Assembly (NCBI RefSeq): GCF_051535215.1
Contig: NZ_JBPPLY010000016.1
Span: forward strand, 5,036 to 69,035
DNA length: 64,000 nt
From: Nitrobacter sp051535215
Lineage (GTDB): Bacteria > Pseudomonadota > Alphaproteobacteria > Rhizobiales > Xanthobacteraceae
Reading direction: 5' to 3'
The notes under the pieces were generated by a model, which saw nothing but the letters and a program-made list of their open reading frames with translations, made no database searches and was not told the DNA's origin. Positions 27,561-37,086 of the stretch are shown here, one piece after another (within the stretch, counting starts at the first letter, position 1; each line of letters begins with the position of its first letter). The translations under genes and the position numbers were made by a program.

Positions 27561-28064
27561 TCAGATCGCATGGCCCTTCTTGCGCAATTCCTCGATCATC
27601 CGCGTTCGTATCTCGCTGGCGACCGATCGGCCAAACTGCTGGCCGACCGCCATAGTCTGCTGGGCCAATAGCGGCGTTTTCTGAAGAAATTTTTGACCGA
27701 CCGGCGTCTTGTAGAAAACAATCAGCGCGCGCAGATCGTCCGCCGTGAAATTGCTGGCATAAACCTTGACCACCGCGTCGGACAATTCGTCCATGCGGCT
27801 TTGGAAGCTCTGCAGCAGCAGAGGTATCATGGCGTCATAATCACGCTCGACATTGGCGCGACCCTGCACGATTGCGGGCTTCAGCGTCGTCATGATCGTC
27901 GGCATCAAGCTATTGAATTGTTCGCCGAGCTTGATGGTGGCCACCAGTTCCTTTGCGGCGGCTATGGATTCCGGCGACAGGCTTTCCGCTCGCGCGGGCA
28001 TCGGCGTGAGCCATATCGCGGCCAAAGCGAGGAGGCACCCGATGCGAGACAGATACTTCCACAT
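27561..28064 (-). CDS. DUF2059 exported protein
   Basis: This 167-residue protein has a signal peptide (residues 1-26, ending PARA). The C-terminal half carries the DUF2059 pattern: VKVYASNFTADDLRALIVFYKTP followed by GQKFLQKTP, ending in a helix that includes RTRMIEELRKK. The family is helical and periplasmic, and its role is unknown. The gene stands alone on the minus strand, divergent from acs. Confidence 0.85.
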   Translation of the reverse strand: MWKYLSRIGCLLALAAIWLTPMPARAESLSPESIAAAKELVATIKLGEQFNSLMPTIMTTLKPAIVQGRANVERDYDAMIPLLLQSFQSRMDELSDAVVKVYASNFTADDLRALIVFYKTPVGQKFLQKTPLLAQQTMAVGQQFGRSVASEIRTRMIEELRKKGHAI

Positions 28065-28257
28065 CCTTGATTTCCTTCAAAACGCTGCGTGCATCGAGAA
28101 TATACCCGCAGAATCGTCCTGCTGCGACAAACCGTGCGATCCCGACCAAGGTGGCACGCCCTTGCCCCTTGCCGAGCCCGAGGGCTGCGACGCATAATAC
28201 CTTCAAGAACTAAAGCAGAACTTGGCGCAAATGCGCGGAGTTTGAGTGGAGGGACAG

Positions 28258-30216
<1,959 letters not shown>

Positions 30217-30236
30217 CTCGACCGGCATCCGACATA

Positions 30237-30259
30237 CCTCCCCGCGTTCCGCGGGGAGG
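30237..30259. terminator. Hairpin between convergent acs and S24 genes
   Basis: CCTCCCCGCG-TTC-CGCGGGGAGG forms a perfect 10-base stem with a 3-base loop between the two converging stop codons. There is no T-run on either side, so it may act as a bidirectional RNA stabiliser or a weak terminator. Confidence 0.55.
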
Positions 30260-30268
30260 CGACCGGGA

Positions 30269-30901
30269 TCACTGGCTCGCCCACACGATCCGGGCGATCC
30301 ATTCCACGTCGGATGCGGCCAGCGTGCGATTGGCGTGGCTCGGATTGAGCGATTGCAGTTCGATCATCTTCGCGGTCCGGCGCTTGAGTTCCTTCACCAT
30401 CACCTCGCCGTCCCTGGTCTTCACCACCACGCGGTCGCCGCGCCGGATCGGCGTGCCCGGCGAGACCACGATGACGTCGCCGTCGCGGTAGGCAGGCTTC
30501 ATCGAGTCGCCGGATATCTCCAGCGCATAGGCGTGCTCGTCGTTGACGCAGGGAAGACCCACCTCGTCCCACCCCTTGCCGACAGGAAAGCCGCCATCGT
30601 CAAAATAGCCGCCCGCGCCGGCCTCGGCGAAGCCGAGCAGCGGCACCGCCTGCGCGGCGCGTGCCGTGTCCTCGATGAACTGCACGAAGGTGTCGATCGC
30701 GGTATCGGTGGCGGCGAGCGCCTTGGCGACCGATTCGGTTGAGGGCCACCGCTCGCGGCCGTCGCTGGTGACGCGCTTGGATTTGTTGAAGGTGGTCGGG
30801 TCGAGCCCGGCCTTTCTCGCCAGGCCCGATGGCGACAGGCCGGCGCGTTGCGCAAGACGATCCAACGCCGACCAGATCTGGGCGTGTGTCAGCATGGCCA
30901 T
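30269..30901 (-). CDS. Helix-turn-helix/S24 (LexA/CI-like) regulator
   Basis: This 210-residue protein has an N-terminal helix-turn-helix (about 1-62; SPSGLARKAGLDPTTFNKSKR) and a C-terminal S24 peptidase domain. The catalytic pair is Ser133 (ISGDSMKPAYRDGD) and Lys170 (EVMVKEL), 37 residues apart. A possible Ala-Gly self-cleavage site lies at 94-95, 39 residues before the Ser; these spacings are LexA-like. It may be a damage- or stress-inactivated repressor. No prophage genes adjoin it. The start at 30901 follows AGGA. Confidence 0.88.
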   Translation of the reverse strand: MAMLTHAQIWSALDRLAQRAGLSPSGLARKAGLDPTTFNKSKRVTSDGRERWPSTESVAKALAATDTAIDTFVQFIEDTARAAQAVPLLGFAEAGAGGYFDDGGFPVGKGWDEVGLPCVNDEHAYALEISGDSMKPAYRDGDVIVVSPGTPIRRGDRVVVKTRDGEVMVKELKRRTAKMIELQSLNPSHANRTLAASDVEWIARIVWASQ

Positions 30902-31131
30902 GTGGCGCGTCCTGATTTCCGCTCCCCGGGAGGGGTGAATTCTGTCTCCAACTAGGAATTATTACCTCAACTGACGCCAAGCCGCAATCCACCCCGAGTA
31001 AAAGGCGACCCTTGAAGTGCAAGCGGGCCGCCGATACGGTCACGCATGATCCGCTGCAATTTAAGCGAGCGGAAACAGCATCATGCGCTTTTTCAGTCCC
31101 ATGGAAGCGCACTGACGGGCTCGGGGAACGC

Positions 31132-31476
31132 GTGCGCACGATCTACAAAATCTGTCCTGCTGCGGCATGGCGAGAGGCCGAGCGGCATGGCGTTTTTCGC
31201 GGCAGCGCCGACGACGTGCGCGACGGCTTTATTCATTTTTCCACCGCTTCCCAACTCGAAGGCACGGCCCGCAAACACTTCGCGGGCCAGACCGGGCTGC
31301 TCCTGATCGCGATCGATGCCGATGGGCTGGGCGAGGCGCTGCGCTGGGAAGTTTCGCGCGGCGGTGAGTCGTTTCCGCATCTCTACGGCGAACTCGATCT
31401 CCGCCACGTCACGGCGGTACAGGACATGCGCGCACGGCCCGACGGACATCACGAGATTCCGGAGCTAGCGCCGTGA
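31132..31476 (+). CDS. DUF952 protein
   Basis: A GTG start at 31132 after GGGGA gives 114 residues, the normal size for DUF952. The family core is visible: TIYKICPAAAWREAE at the start, DGFIHFSTASQLEGTARKHF, and ESFPHLYGELDLRHV. The longer frame from 31012 adds 40 residues without similarity. The function is unknown; the fold is proposed to be ADP-ribosyl-transferase-like, with weak support. Its stop overlaps the pyrD start by 4 bases. Confidence 0.85.
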   Translation: MRTIYKICPAAAWREAERHGVFRGSADDVRDGFIHFSTASQLEGTARKHFAGQTGLLLIAIDADGLGEALRWEVSRGGESFPHLYGELDLRHVTAVQDMRARPDGHHEIPELAP

Positions 31477-32567
31477 TCCGCGCCTTCGACAATTTCTCGC
31501 TGCCGCTCCTGCGCTGGTTCGATCCCGAGGACGCCCATCGCATGGCGATGCAGGGATTGCGGCTGCTGCCGCCGATACGCCAGCGCGCCGACGATCCGAA
31601 ACTCGCGGTTCGTGCCTTCGGTCTGAATTTTCCCAACCCGATCGGCATGGCCCCCGGCTTTGACAAGAACGCCGAGGTTCCCGACGCGCTGCTGAAACTG
31701 GGATTCGGCTTCGTCGAGGTCGGTACCGTGACGCCGCGGCCCCAGCCCGGCAATCCGCGCCCGCGCGTGTTCCGGCTCGAACGCGACGAGGGCGTGATCA
31801 ACCGCATGGGATTCAACAATGACGGCGCCCATGTCGTGCTGCGCCGGCTGGCGGCCCGCGCGCATGCCGGCGGCATCATCGGAGTCAACATCGGCGCCAA
31901 CAAGGATTCGGCCAATCGCGTCGCCGATTATGTCAGGCTGATCGAAATCTTTGCGCCGGTGGCGAGCTACTTCACCGTCAACGTGTCGTCGCCCAATACG
32001 CCGGGCCTGCGCAACTTGCAGCAGGCTGACGCGCTCAACGAGTTGCTGGCGAAGGTGATCGACGCCCGCGAACGGGTCCGTCACAATGCCGGCGACACGC
32101 CGGTGCTGCTCAAGATCGCACCCGACCTGACGCTGGCAGAACTCGACGACGTCGTTCAGATCGCGCGCTCGCGCCGTATCGACGGCATGATCGTCGGCAA
32201 CACCACGCTGGCGCGGCCATCGAGCTTGCGCGATCAATCGCGCGCGAAAGAACAAGGCGGGTTGTCCGGCCGGCCACTGTTCCGGCTATCGACCCGGATG
32301 GTGGCGGAAACCTATGTGCGCACCGAAGGCGCGTTCCCGCTGATCGGGGTCGGCGGCATCGACTCAGGGGGCGCCGCGCTGACCAAGATTCGCGCGGGCG
32401 CCACCCTGATCCAGCTTTATTCGGCGCTGGTCTACAAGGGACTGGGCCTGGTCGACGACATCAAGCGCGATCTGATGTCGACGCTGCTGCGGACGGGGCG
32501 CGACTCGCTGTCGGAAATCGTCGGAGCGGATGCCGCGGCGATCACGGCGGAAGACTGGCCGGCTTAG
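31473..32567 (+). CDS. pyrD: Dihydroorotate dehydrogenase (quinone), class 2
   Basis: PyrD oxidises dihydroorotate to orotate in pyrimidine synthesis and passes electrons to membrane quinone. The start is GTG (31473) overlapping the preceding stop (GTGA). The 364-residue protein has the class-2 N-terminal helical extension that binds the membrane (SLPLLRWFDPEDAHRMAMQGL), NPIGMAPGFDKNAEV, and the catalytic serine region FTVNVSSPNTPGLRN. GVGGIDSGGAALTKIRAGATL binds the FMN phosphate. Confidence 0.96.
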   Translation: MIRAFDNFSLPLLRWFDPEDAHRMAMQGLRLLPPIRQRADDPKLAVRAFGLNFPNPIGMAPGFDKNAEVPDALLKLGFGFVEVGTVTPRPQPGNPRPRVFRLERDEGVINRMGFNNDGAHVVLRRLAARAHAGGIIGVNIGANKDSANRVADYVRLIEIFAPVASYFTVNVSSPNTPGLRNLQQADALNELLAKVIDARERVRHNAGDTPVLLKIAPDLTLAELDDVVQIARSRRIDGMIVGNTTLARPSSLRDQSRAKEQGGLSGRPLFRLSTRMVAETYVRTEGAFPLIGVGGIDSGGAALTKIRAGATLIQLYSALVYKGLGLVDDIKRDLMSTLLRTGRDSLSEIVGADAAAITAEDWPA

Positions 32568-32583
32568 CCACATTTTTTTGATC

Positions 32584-32656
32584 GCGCATGATCTATCCGA
32601 AAACCGGCTTCCACCCCGGATCAGGTCCGTGGCAGGCTTTTTCGGGTCATGTTCTA
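32584..32656. repeat. Interrupted copy of palindromic repeat B
   Basis: The left arm GCGCATGATC-TATCCGAAAACCGG and the right arm TTTTCGGGTCATGTTCTAA match repeat B, but about 25 extra bases lie between them. It fills the space between convergent pyrD and the DUF6460-type gene and could act as their shared 3' hairpin. Confidence 0.65.
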
Positions 32657-32956
32657 ACGCCCGCGCGGCGTCCCGAACAGGCGTGACAACAGCCAGATTG
32701 GGATCACGACCACGGCGCCGAGCAGAAAGTAGCGCCACAATCCGTTGATCGCATCGAAGCCGAGATTCCAGACGCGTTCGACCAGCAGGCGGATGCTTTG
32801 CACGATATTCCAGGGGTCGAAGCCGATCGCAGCGAGCATCACGCCAACCAGCGTCGACAGCAGGACCAGGCGAAACGCGACCCCCAGTGGCGAGCCCCCC
32901 AGAAAACGCGACAGGTTGTCGTTGTGGGCCGGAAATTTCCGGGTGTCGTTCGGCAT
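32654..32956 (-). CDS. Small inner-membrane protein (DUF6460-like)
   Basis: This is a 100-residue protein from the second ATG of a pair (32956), six bases after GGAGG. It has two membrane helices (about 25-47, GVAFRLVLLSTLVGVMLAAIG; and about 73-93, FLLGAVVVIPIWLLSRLFG) with WNIVQSIRLLVERVW between them. It resembles a short membrane family of unknown function that is frequent in Rhizobiales, which I believe to be DUF6460. The longer frame to 33049 adds a basic head without similarity. Confidence 0.75.
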   Translation of the reverse strand: MPNDTRKFPAHNDNLSRFLGGSPLGVAFRLVLLSTLVGVMLAAIGFDPWNIVQSIRLLVERVWNLGFDAINGLWRYFLLGAVVVIPIWLLSRLFGTPRGR

Positions 32957-33101
32957 CATGACCCTCCTGCGGAATTCGAGGCCCCGCGTGTCGCAGCCTA
33001 GCTCAAAAAACCGCGTGATGCAGATGGGGAACCGCCGTTCCCCCGTCAATGGTCCGTAGCACGATCAGCAGAGTGGACTCCAGCGTGGCGCCCGACAGCG
33101 T

Positions 33102-34805
33102 TCATGCGGATCGATTCGCTGCAGCAGAGGCGAGCATCCGCTCCAGCGTCTCCAGCCGGTCGGCTTCGCGCGGCGGCTTGTCCCAGCGCAGGCGACTGAT
33201 GCGGGGAAAACGCATCGCCACGCCCGACCTGTGTCGGGCCGACCGCTGCAATCCCTCGAAGGCGACTTCCAGCACCAGCCCCTTATCGGGCTCATGCACG
33301 ACGTGGCGCACCGGGCCGAAGCTCTCGGTGGTGTTGCGGCGGACGAACCGGTCGATCCGCAGCAATTCCTCATCGGTGAAGCCGAAATAGGCCTTGCCGA
33401 CCGGCACAAGCTGCTCGTTTCCATCGGCCTCGGTCCAGACTCCGAAGGTATAATCCGAGTAATAGGACGAGCGCTTGCCGTGGCCGCGCTGCGCATACAT
33501 CAACACCGCATCGATGACATGCGGATCGCGTTTCCATTTCCACCATAGGCCCTTGGGGCGCCCCGGCAGGTACGGCGCATCGCGCCGCTTCAGCATGATG
33601 CCTTCGACCGCGTCGGCGTCGGCTCCCGCCGCGGCCGGATCGGCGCGAATCGCCGCGAGTTCGCCCCATGTGACAAAAGGCACCTGCGGCGACAGGTCGA
33701 TAAGCGGGTCATCAAGCGCAGCAATGAAATCAACCAGCAGCCGCCGCCGGTCGTCAAACGGCAACTCGCGCAGATCGTTGTCGCCATCGTCGAGCAGGTC
33801 GTAGGCGCGCAGGTGGATGGGAAATTCCTTCATCAGCCTGGGCGTCACGGTCTTGCGATTCAGCCTCTGCTGCAGAACGTTGAACGATTGCACCCGCCCG
33901 TCGCGTACCACCAGCAACTCGCCGTCAACGGCGAATCCCTGACACAAAGCGCGAAGCCGTTTTCGGGGATCATCAGATAAACCTTGCAACTGCAGCGACG
34001 GCAAAAGATCGGGAAAGCTTTTGGTGATGTCCTCGCCGGTGCGCGAATAAAGCCGGGTCGCGACGTTGCCATGCTCGTCGCGGCCACCGACCGCCTGCAC
34101 GCGAATGCCATCCCATTTCCACTCGGCCGTAAAATCGGCGGCATCCAGCCGAGAAAAGTCGGCGTCCTCGATCGCATGCGCCAGCATTACCGGCCGGAAC
34201 GGCGCGGGAATGCGGTTGACCGGCTTTTCGGCGCGGCCCTCGAGCCATGCGAACAGATCGAGATATGGCGGCGAGAGACCTGGCCAGATCAGTTCGACAT
34301 CGTGCGTGTCCTTGTCGCCGAGCGCCGCAGCGGCGGTCTTGGCGAGCCGCGCGGACACGCCGATCCGCATCGCGCCGGTGACGAGTTTCAGGAGCGCCCA
34401 GCGCCCGATTTCGTCCAACTCGTCGAGCCAGCCGGCAAGCTGCGCCGGCAGTTCGGTCTTGCCGAGCGTGCGCAGCGTCGTGACGACATCGGTGAGCGAT
34501 GGCGGCGGCTTGTTGTCGTGCTCGCGCGTCGGTGACGAGGGCCACATCAACGCTACCGTCTCGGAGAGGTCGCCGACGTAATCATAAGACAGCGCGAACA
34601 GCACCGGATCGGCACGCGCCGCGATAAGACCCCGGACAAGTGCAGGCTTGGCATGCTTGAACGACAGTGCGCCGGTCAGCGCAGCCAGTGCATAGCCACG
34701 ATCCGGATCCGGCGTCTCACGAAAATACGCCGTGATCAGCCGCAGCTTGTTGTTGCGGCCGGGTTCGTAGGCGAGACGGTCGAGGAGTTCGGCGAAGCGG
34801 TTCAT
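33102..34805 (-). CDS. ATP-dependent DNA ligase, cisplatin-damage-response type
   Basis: This 567-residue ligase has an N-terminal helical DNA-binding domain (about 1-200), then the nucleotidyltransferase core with adenylated lysine K230 in EWKWDGIR. Further core motifs are RLYSRTGEDIT and VDGELLV. An OB-fold domain follows, closing with FEGLQRSARHRSGVAMRFPRI. The architecture matches the bacterial ligase family that travels with a metallo-beta-lactamase exonuclease and acts in DNA damage tolerance. Its start overlaps the exonuclease stop by 4 bases (ATGA), so the two are translationally coupled. Confidence 0.93.
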   Translation of the reverse strand: MNRFAELLDRLAYEPGRNNKLRLITAYFRETPDPDRGYALAALTGALSFKHAKPALVRGLIAARADPVLFALSYDYVGDLSETVALMWPSSPTREHDNKPPPSLTDVVTTLRTLGKTELPAQLAGWLDELDEIGRWALLKLVTGAMRIGVSARLAKTAAAALGDKDTHDVELIWPGLSPPYLDLFAWLEGRAEKPVNRIPAPFRPVMLAHAIEDADFSRLDAADFTAEWKWDGIRVQAVGGRDEHGNVATRLYSRTGEDITKSFPDLLPSLQLQGLSDDPRKRLRALCQGFAVDGELLVVRDGRVQSFNVLQQRLNRKTVTPRLMKEFPIHLRAYDLLDDGDNDLRELPFDDRRRLLVDFIAALDDPLIDLSPQVPFVTWGELAAIRADPAAAGADADAVEGIMLKRRDAPYLPGRPKGLWWKWKRDPHVIDAVLMYAQRGHGKRSSYYSDYTFGVWTEADGNEQLVPVGKAYFGFTDEELLRIDRFVRRNTTESFGPVRHVVHEPDKGLVLEVAFEGLQRSARHRSGVAMRFPRISRLRWDKPPREADRLETLERMLASAAANRSA

Positions 34806-35848
34806 AACCCGCTTTCCCCACCCAATGGCGCCGCATCATTCTCCTCGCTATCCTCATCGCCATAACCAACCAGCGCCAGCGGACGCGCGACGAGGCCTTG
34901 CGTCGTGCACCAATGCACCAGCGCATCTTCCTGGCCGTGCGTCACCCAGATTTCACCTGCGCCTGTCGCGGCGATGGTGCGGGTCAGGCCGCCCCAATCG
35001 GCATGATCGGAAATAACCAGCGGCAGTTCGACGCCGCGCTGTCGTGCCCGCGCGCGAACCCGCATCCAGCCCGACGCAAACGCCGTCACCGGATCGGGAA
35101 AGCGCCGGGTCCACAGATCAGAGGTGGCTGAGGGCGGCGCGAGGGTGATAGTGCCGGCAAGGTCCGCTTTCTTCATTCCCTTGACGGGCCGAAGATCGTC
35201 AAGCGCGATACCGCGGCTTTGATAGTACTGCGTGACTTTCTCCATCGCGCCATGCAGATAGATCGGCGCGCCGTAGCCGGCTTCGCGGGTCAGCGCGATC
35301 ACGCGCTGAGCCTTGCCGAGCGAATAGGCGCCGACGAGATGCGCGCGATCCGGAAACAGCGCCACCGAAGCCAGCAGCTTGTCCACTTCGCACGCCGCAT
35401 CCCCATGACAGAACACCGGCAGGCCGAATGTCGCCTCGGTGATGAAGACATCGCACGGCACCACCTCGAAGGGGGTGCAGGTCGGATCGCGGACGTCCTT
35501 GTAGTCGCCCGAGGCGACGATCCGGACACCGCCATGCGTGACCGCGACCTGCGCCGAGCCGAGCACGTGGCCCGCGGGATGGAATTTGATCGAGACGTCG
35601 CCGAGCCGGATCTCTTCGCCATAGGAAATCGCCTGCGTGGAACCGGCGAAACCGTCGCCGTAACGCAGCCGCATGATGTCGAGCGTTTCCTGCGTCGCCA
35701 GTACCGCGCCATGACCGGGACGGGCGTGATCGGAATGTCCGTGGGTGATGACCGCGCGCTCCACAGGACGCACCGGATCGATATGGAAGCCGCCGGGCTT
35801 GCAACACAATCCGGCGGCGACTGGCATCAGAATGTCTTGCGGACGCAT
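34802..35848 (-). CDS. Ligase-associated DNA exonuclease (metallo-beta-lactamase/beta-CASP)
   Basis: This 348-residue hydrolase is of the mRNA 3'-end-processing/SNM1-like type. The metal-binding motif HGHSDHA lies at residues 36-42, followed by FHPAGHVLGSAQV, the usual second histidine motif. EATFGLPVF and VISDHADWGGL belong to the beta-CASP part. I chose the ATG at 35848 (MRPQDILMP). An in-frame ATG at 35857 is possible, and longer versions would run through a terminator. It probably trims DNA ends for the coupled ligase. Confidence 0.9.
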   Translation of the reverse strand: MRPQDILMPVAAGLCCKPGGFHIDPVRPVERAVITHGHSDHARPGHGAVLATQETLDIMRLRYGDGFAGSTQAISYGEEIRLGDVSIKFHPAGHVLGSAQVAVTHGGVRIVASGDYKDVRDPTCTPFEVVPCDVFITEATFGLPVFCHGDAACEVDKLLASVALFPDRAHLVGAYSLGKAQRVIALTREAGYGAPIYLHGAMEKVTQYYQSRGIALDDLRPVKGMKKADLAGTITLAPPSATSDLWTRRFPDPVTAFASGWMRVRARARQRGVELPLVISDHADWGGLTRTIAATGAGEIWVTHGQEDALVHWCTTQGLVARPLALVGYGDEDSEENDAAPLGGESGL

Positions 35849-35913
35849 AGCGGGCATATAAGCAGCCGCTGCGGTCGGTCGAGTCTGGGCGCTTCGAAGA
35901 TATCCGGCGTAAC

Positions 35914-35940
35914 GAAAAAGCCCCGGCCTTGGCCGGGGCT
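35914..35940 (-). terminator. Rho-independent terminator for the BI-1 gene
   Basis: On the minus strand, AGCCCCGGCC-AA-GGCCGGGGCT forms a perfect 10-base stem followed by TTTTTC. It lies 46 bases after the stop of the Bax inhibitor-1 type gene and before the exonuclease start. Confidence 0.9.
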
Positions 35941-35985
35941 TCACGTATCAGGTCCGAAAACCGGACGACCGTTTCAGGATCGCAC

Positions 35986-36777
35986 CTATTCTCGCTGTCC
36001 AAGCAACTGCAGCAGCAGCGTGAACAGGTTGATGAAGTTCAGGTAGAGCGACAGCGCACCTGTGATCGCCGCGCGCTCCGCGATCTCGCCGCCCTGCGAG
36101 GCGTAGCCGTAGATGTAGTCGTTCTTCAGCCGCTGGGTATCCCAGGCGGTGAGGCCCGCAAACACCAGCACGCCGGCCACCGACACCACGAACTGCAATG
36201 CAGAACTCGCGATGAAGAGATTCACCAGGCTCGCGATAATCACGCCGATCAGGCCCATGAACAGGAATGAGCCAAGGCCGGTCATGTTACGCTTGGTGGT
36301 GTAGCCGAACAGGCTCAGCGCGCCGAACGAGGCCGCGGTGATGAAGAACACCCGCACGATCGAGGTGTGGGTGTACACCAGGAAGATCGACGACAGCGAC
36401 ACGCCCATCAGCGCCGAGAACGCCCAGAACAGCATCTGTGCGGTCGCGGGCTTCAGCCGGTTGATGCCGAAGGAGATGGCGAAGACCATCGCCAAGGGCG
36501 CGAGGATGAACACCCACTTCAGGGGGCTCACGAACATCGCGTAACCAAACGGCGTCAGGTAAGCGCTGCCCATCCGGGCCGCAGCGCCCGACGGATCGCC
36601 GGTCACCGCCGCCATATAAACGCCGAGCGCGGCCAGACCGGTGATGGCGAGGCCGATCGACATGTAGTTGTAGATCTTGAGCATATAGGACCGAAGACCG
36701 GCATCGACGGCCGCGGTATCAACGCGCCCGGCGGCCCGGCCAAACGGAGAGGTGTAGTTACGGTCTAAGTCCGACAT
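35986..36777 (-). CDS. Bax inhibitor-1 (YbhL/TMBIM) family membrane protein
   Basis: This 263-residue inner-membrane protein has seven predicted helices from about residue 30 on (IGLAITGLAALGVYM through YLNFINLFTLLLQLLGQRE). The C-terminal segment SLYLNFINLFTLLLQLLG is typical of the family. BI-1 proteins can act as pH-sensitive calcium leak channels; in bacteria the physiological role is unclear. It is a single-gene transcript, with a strong terminator 46 bases downstream. Confidence 0.93.
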   Translation of the reverse strand: MSDLDRNYTSPFGRAAGRVDTAAVDAGLRSYMLKIYNYMSIGLAITGLAALGVYMAAVTGDPSGAAARMGSAYLTPFGYAMFVSPLKWVFILAPLAMVFAISFGINRLKPATAQMLFWAFSALMGVSLSSIFLVYTHTSIVRVFFITAASFGALSLFGYTTKRNMTGLGSFLFMGLIGVIIASLVNLFIASSALQFVVSVAGVLVFAGLTAWDTQRLKNDYIYGYASQGGEIAERAAITGALSLYLNFINLFTLLLQLLGQRE

Positions 36778-37086
36778 GGTCGAATTCCCGTGGTTGTCTG
36801 GCCCCGCAAATGGTTTACGCGCCAGTTCGAATTCTGTCTCGGATACGCCGGTCTGCGAACGTTAATTTTTCGTCATCAGGACAGTGTCCGACCCAAGCTG
36901 TATGTGGGAAACTAACACGATCGGCGCAAGCTTCCACGCGCGGCTGAATGTCGCCCTCCGGACTGGCATCGGCCTCTCCCCGCGCCGGACGGATGCGCCA
37001 AAAGCATCAAGTCCGCAAGGGGATCGGTGGTCCCCTCCCCGTCGCTGCATGATGGATCCGATCGCCGCGACGCCTGCTACATATTG
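36778..37086. other. Intergenic region between BI-1 and ABC permease genes
   Basis: These 309 bases separate two minus-strand genes. They should include the BI-1 promoter near 36790-36870, which is AT-richer, but no clear promoter motif was identified. Short frames here lack ribosome sites or similarity. Confidence 0.5.

Noticed and set aside
28152..28165. Sigma-54-like box TGGCACGCCCTTGC before acs
   Set aside because: The spacing between GG and GC is nine instead of the required ten bases, which normally abolishes sigma-54 promoters.
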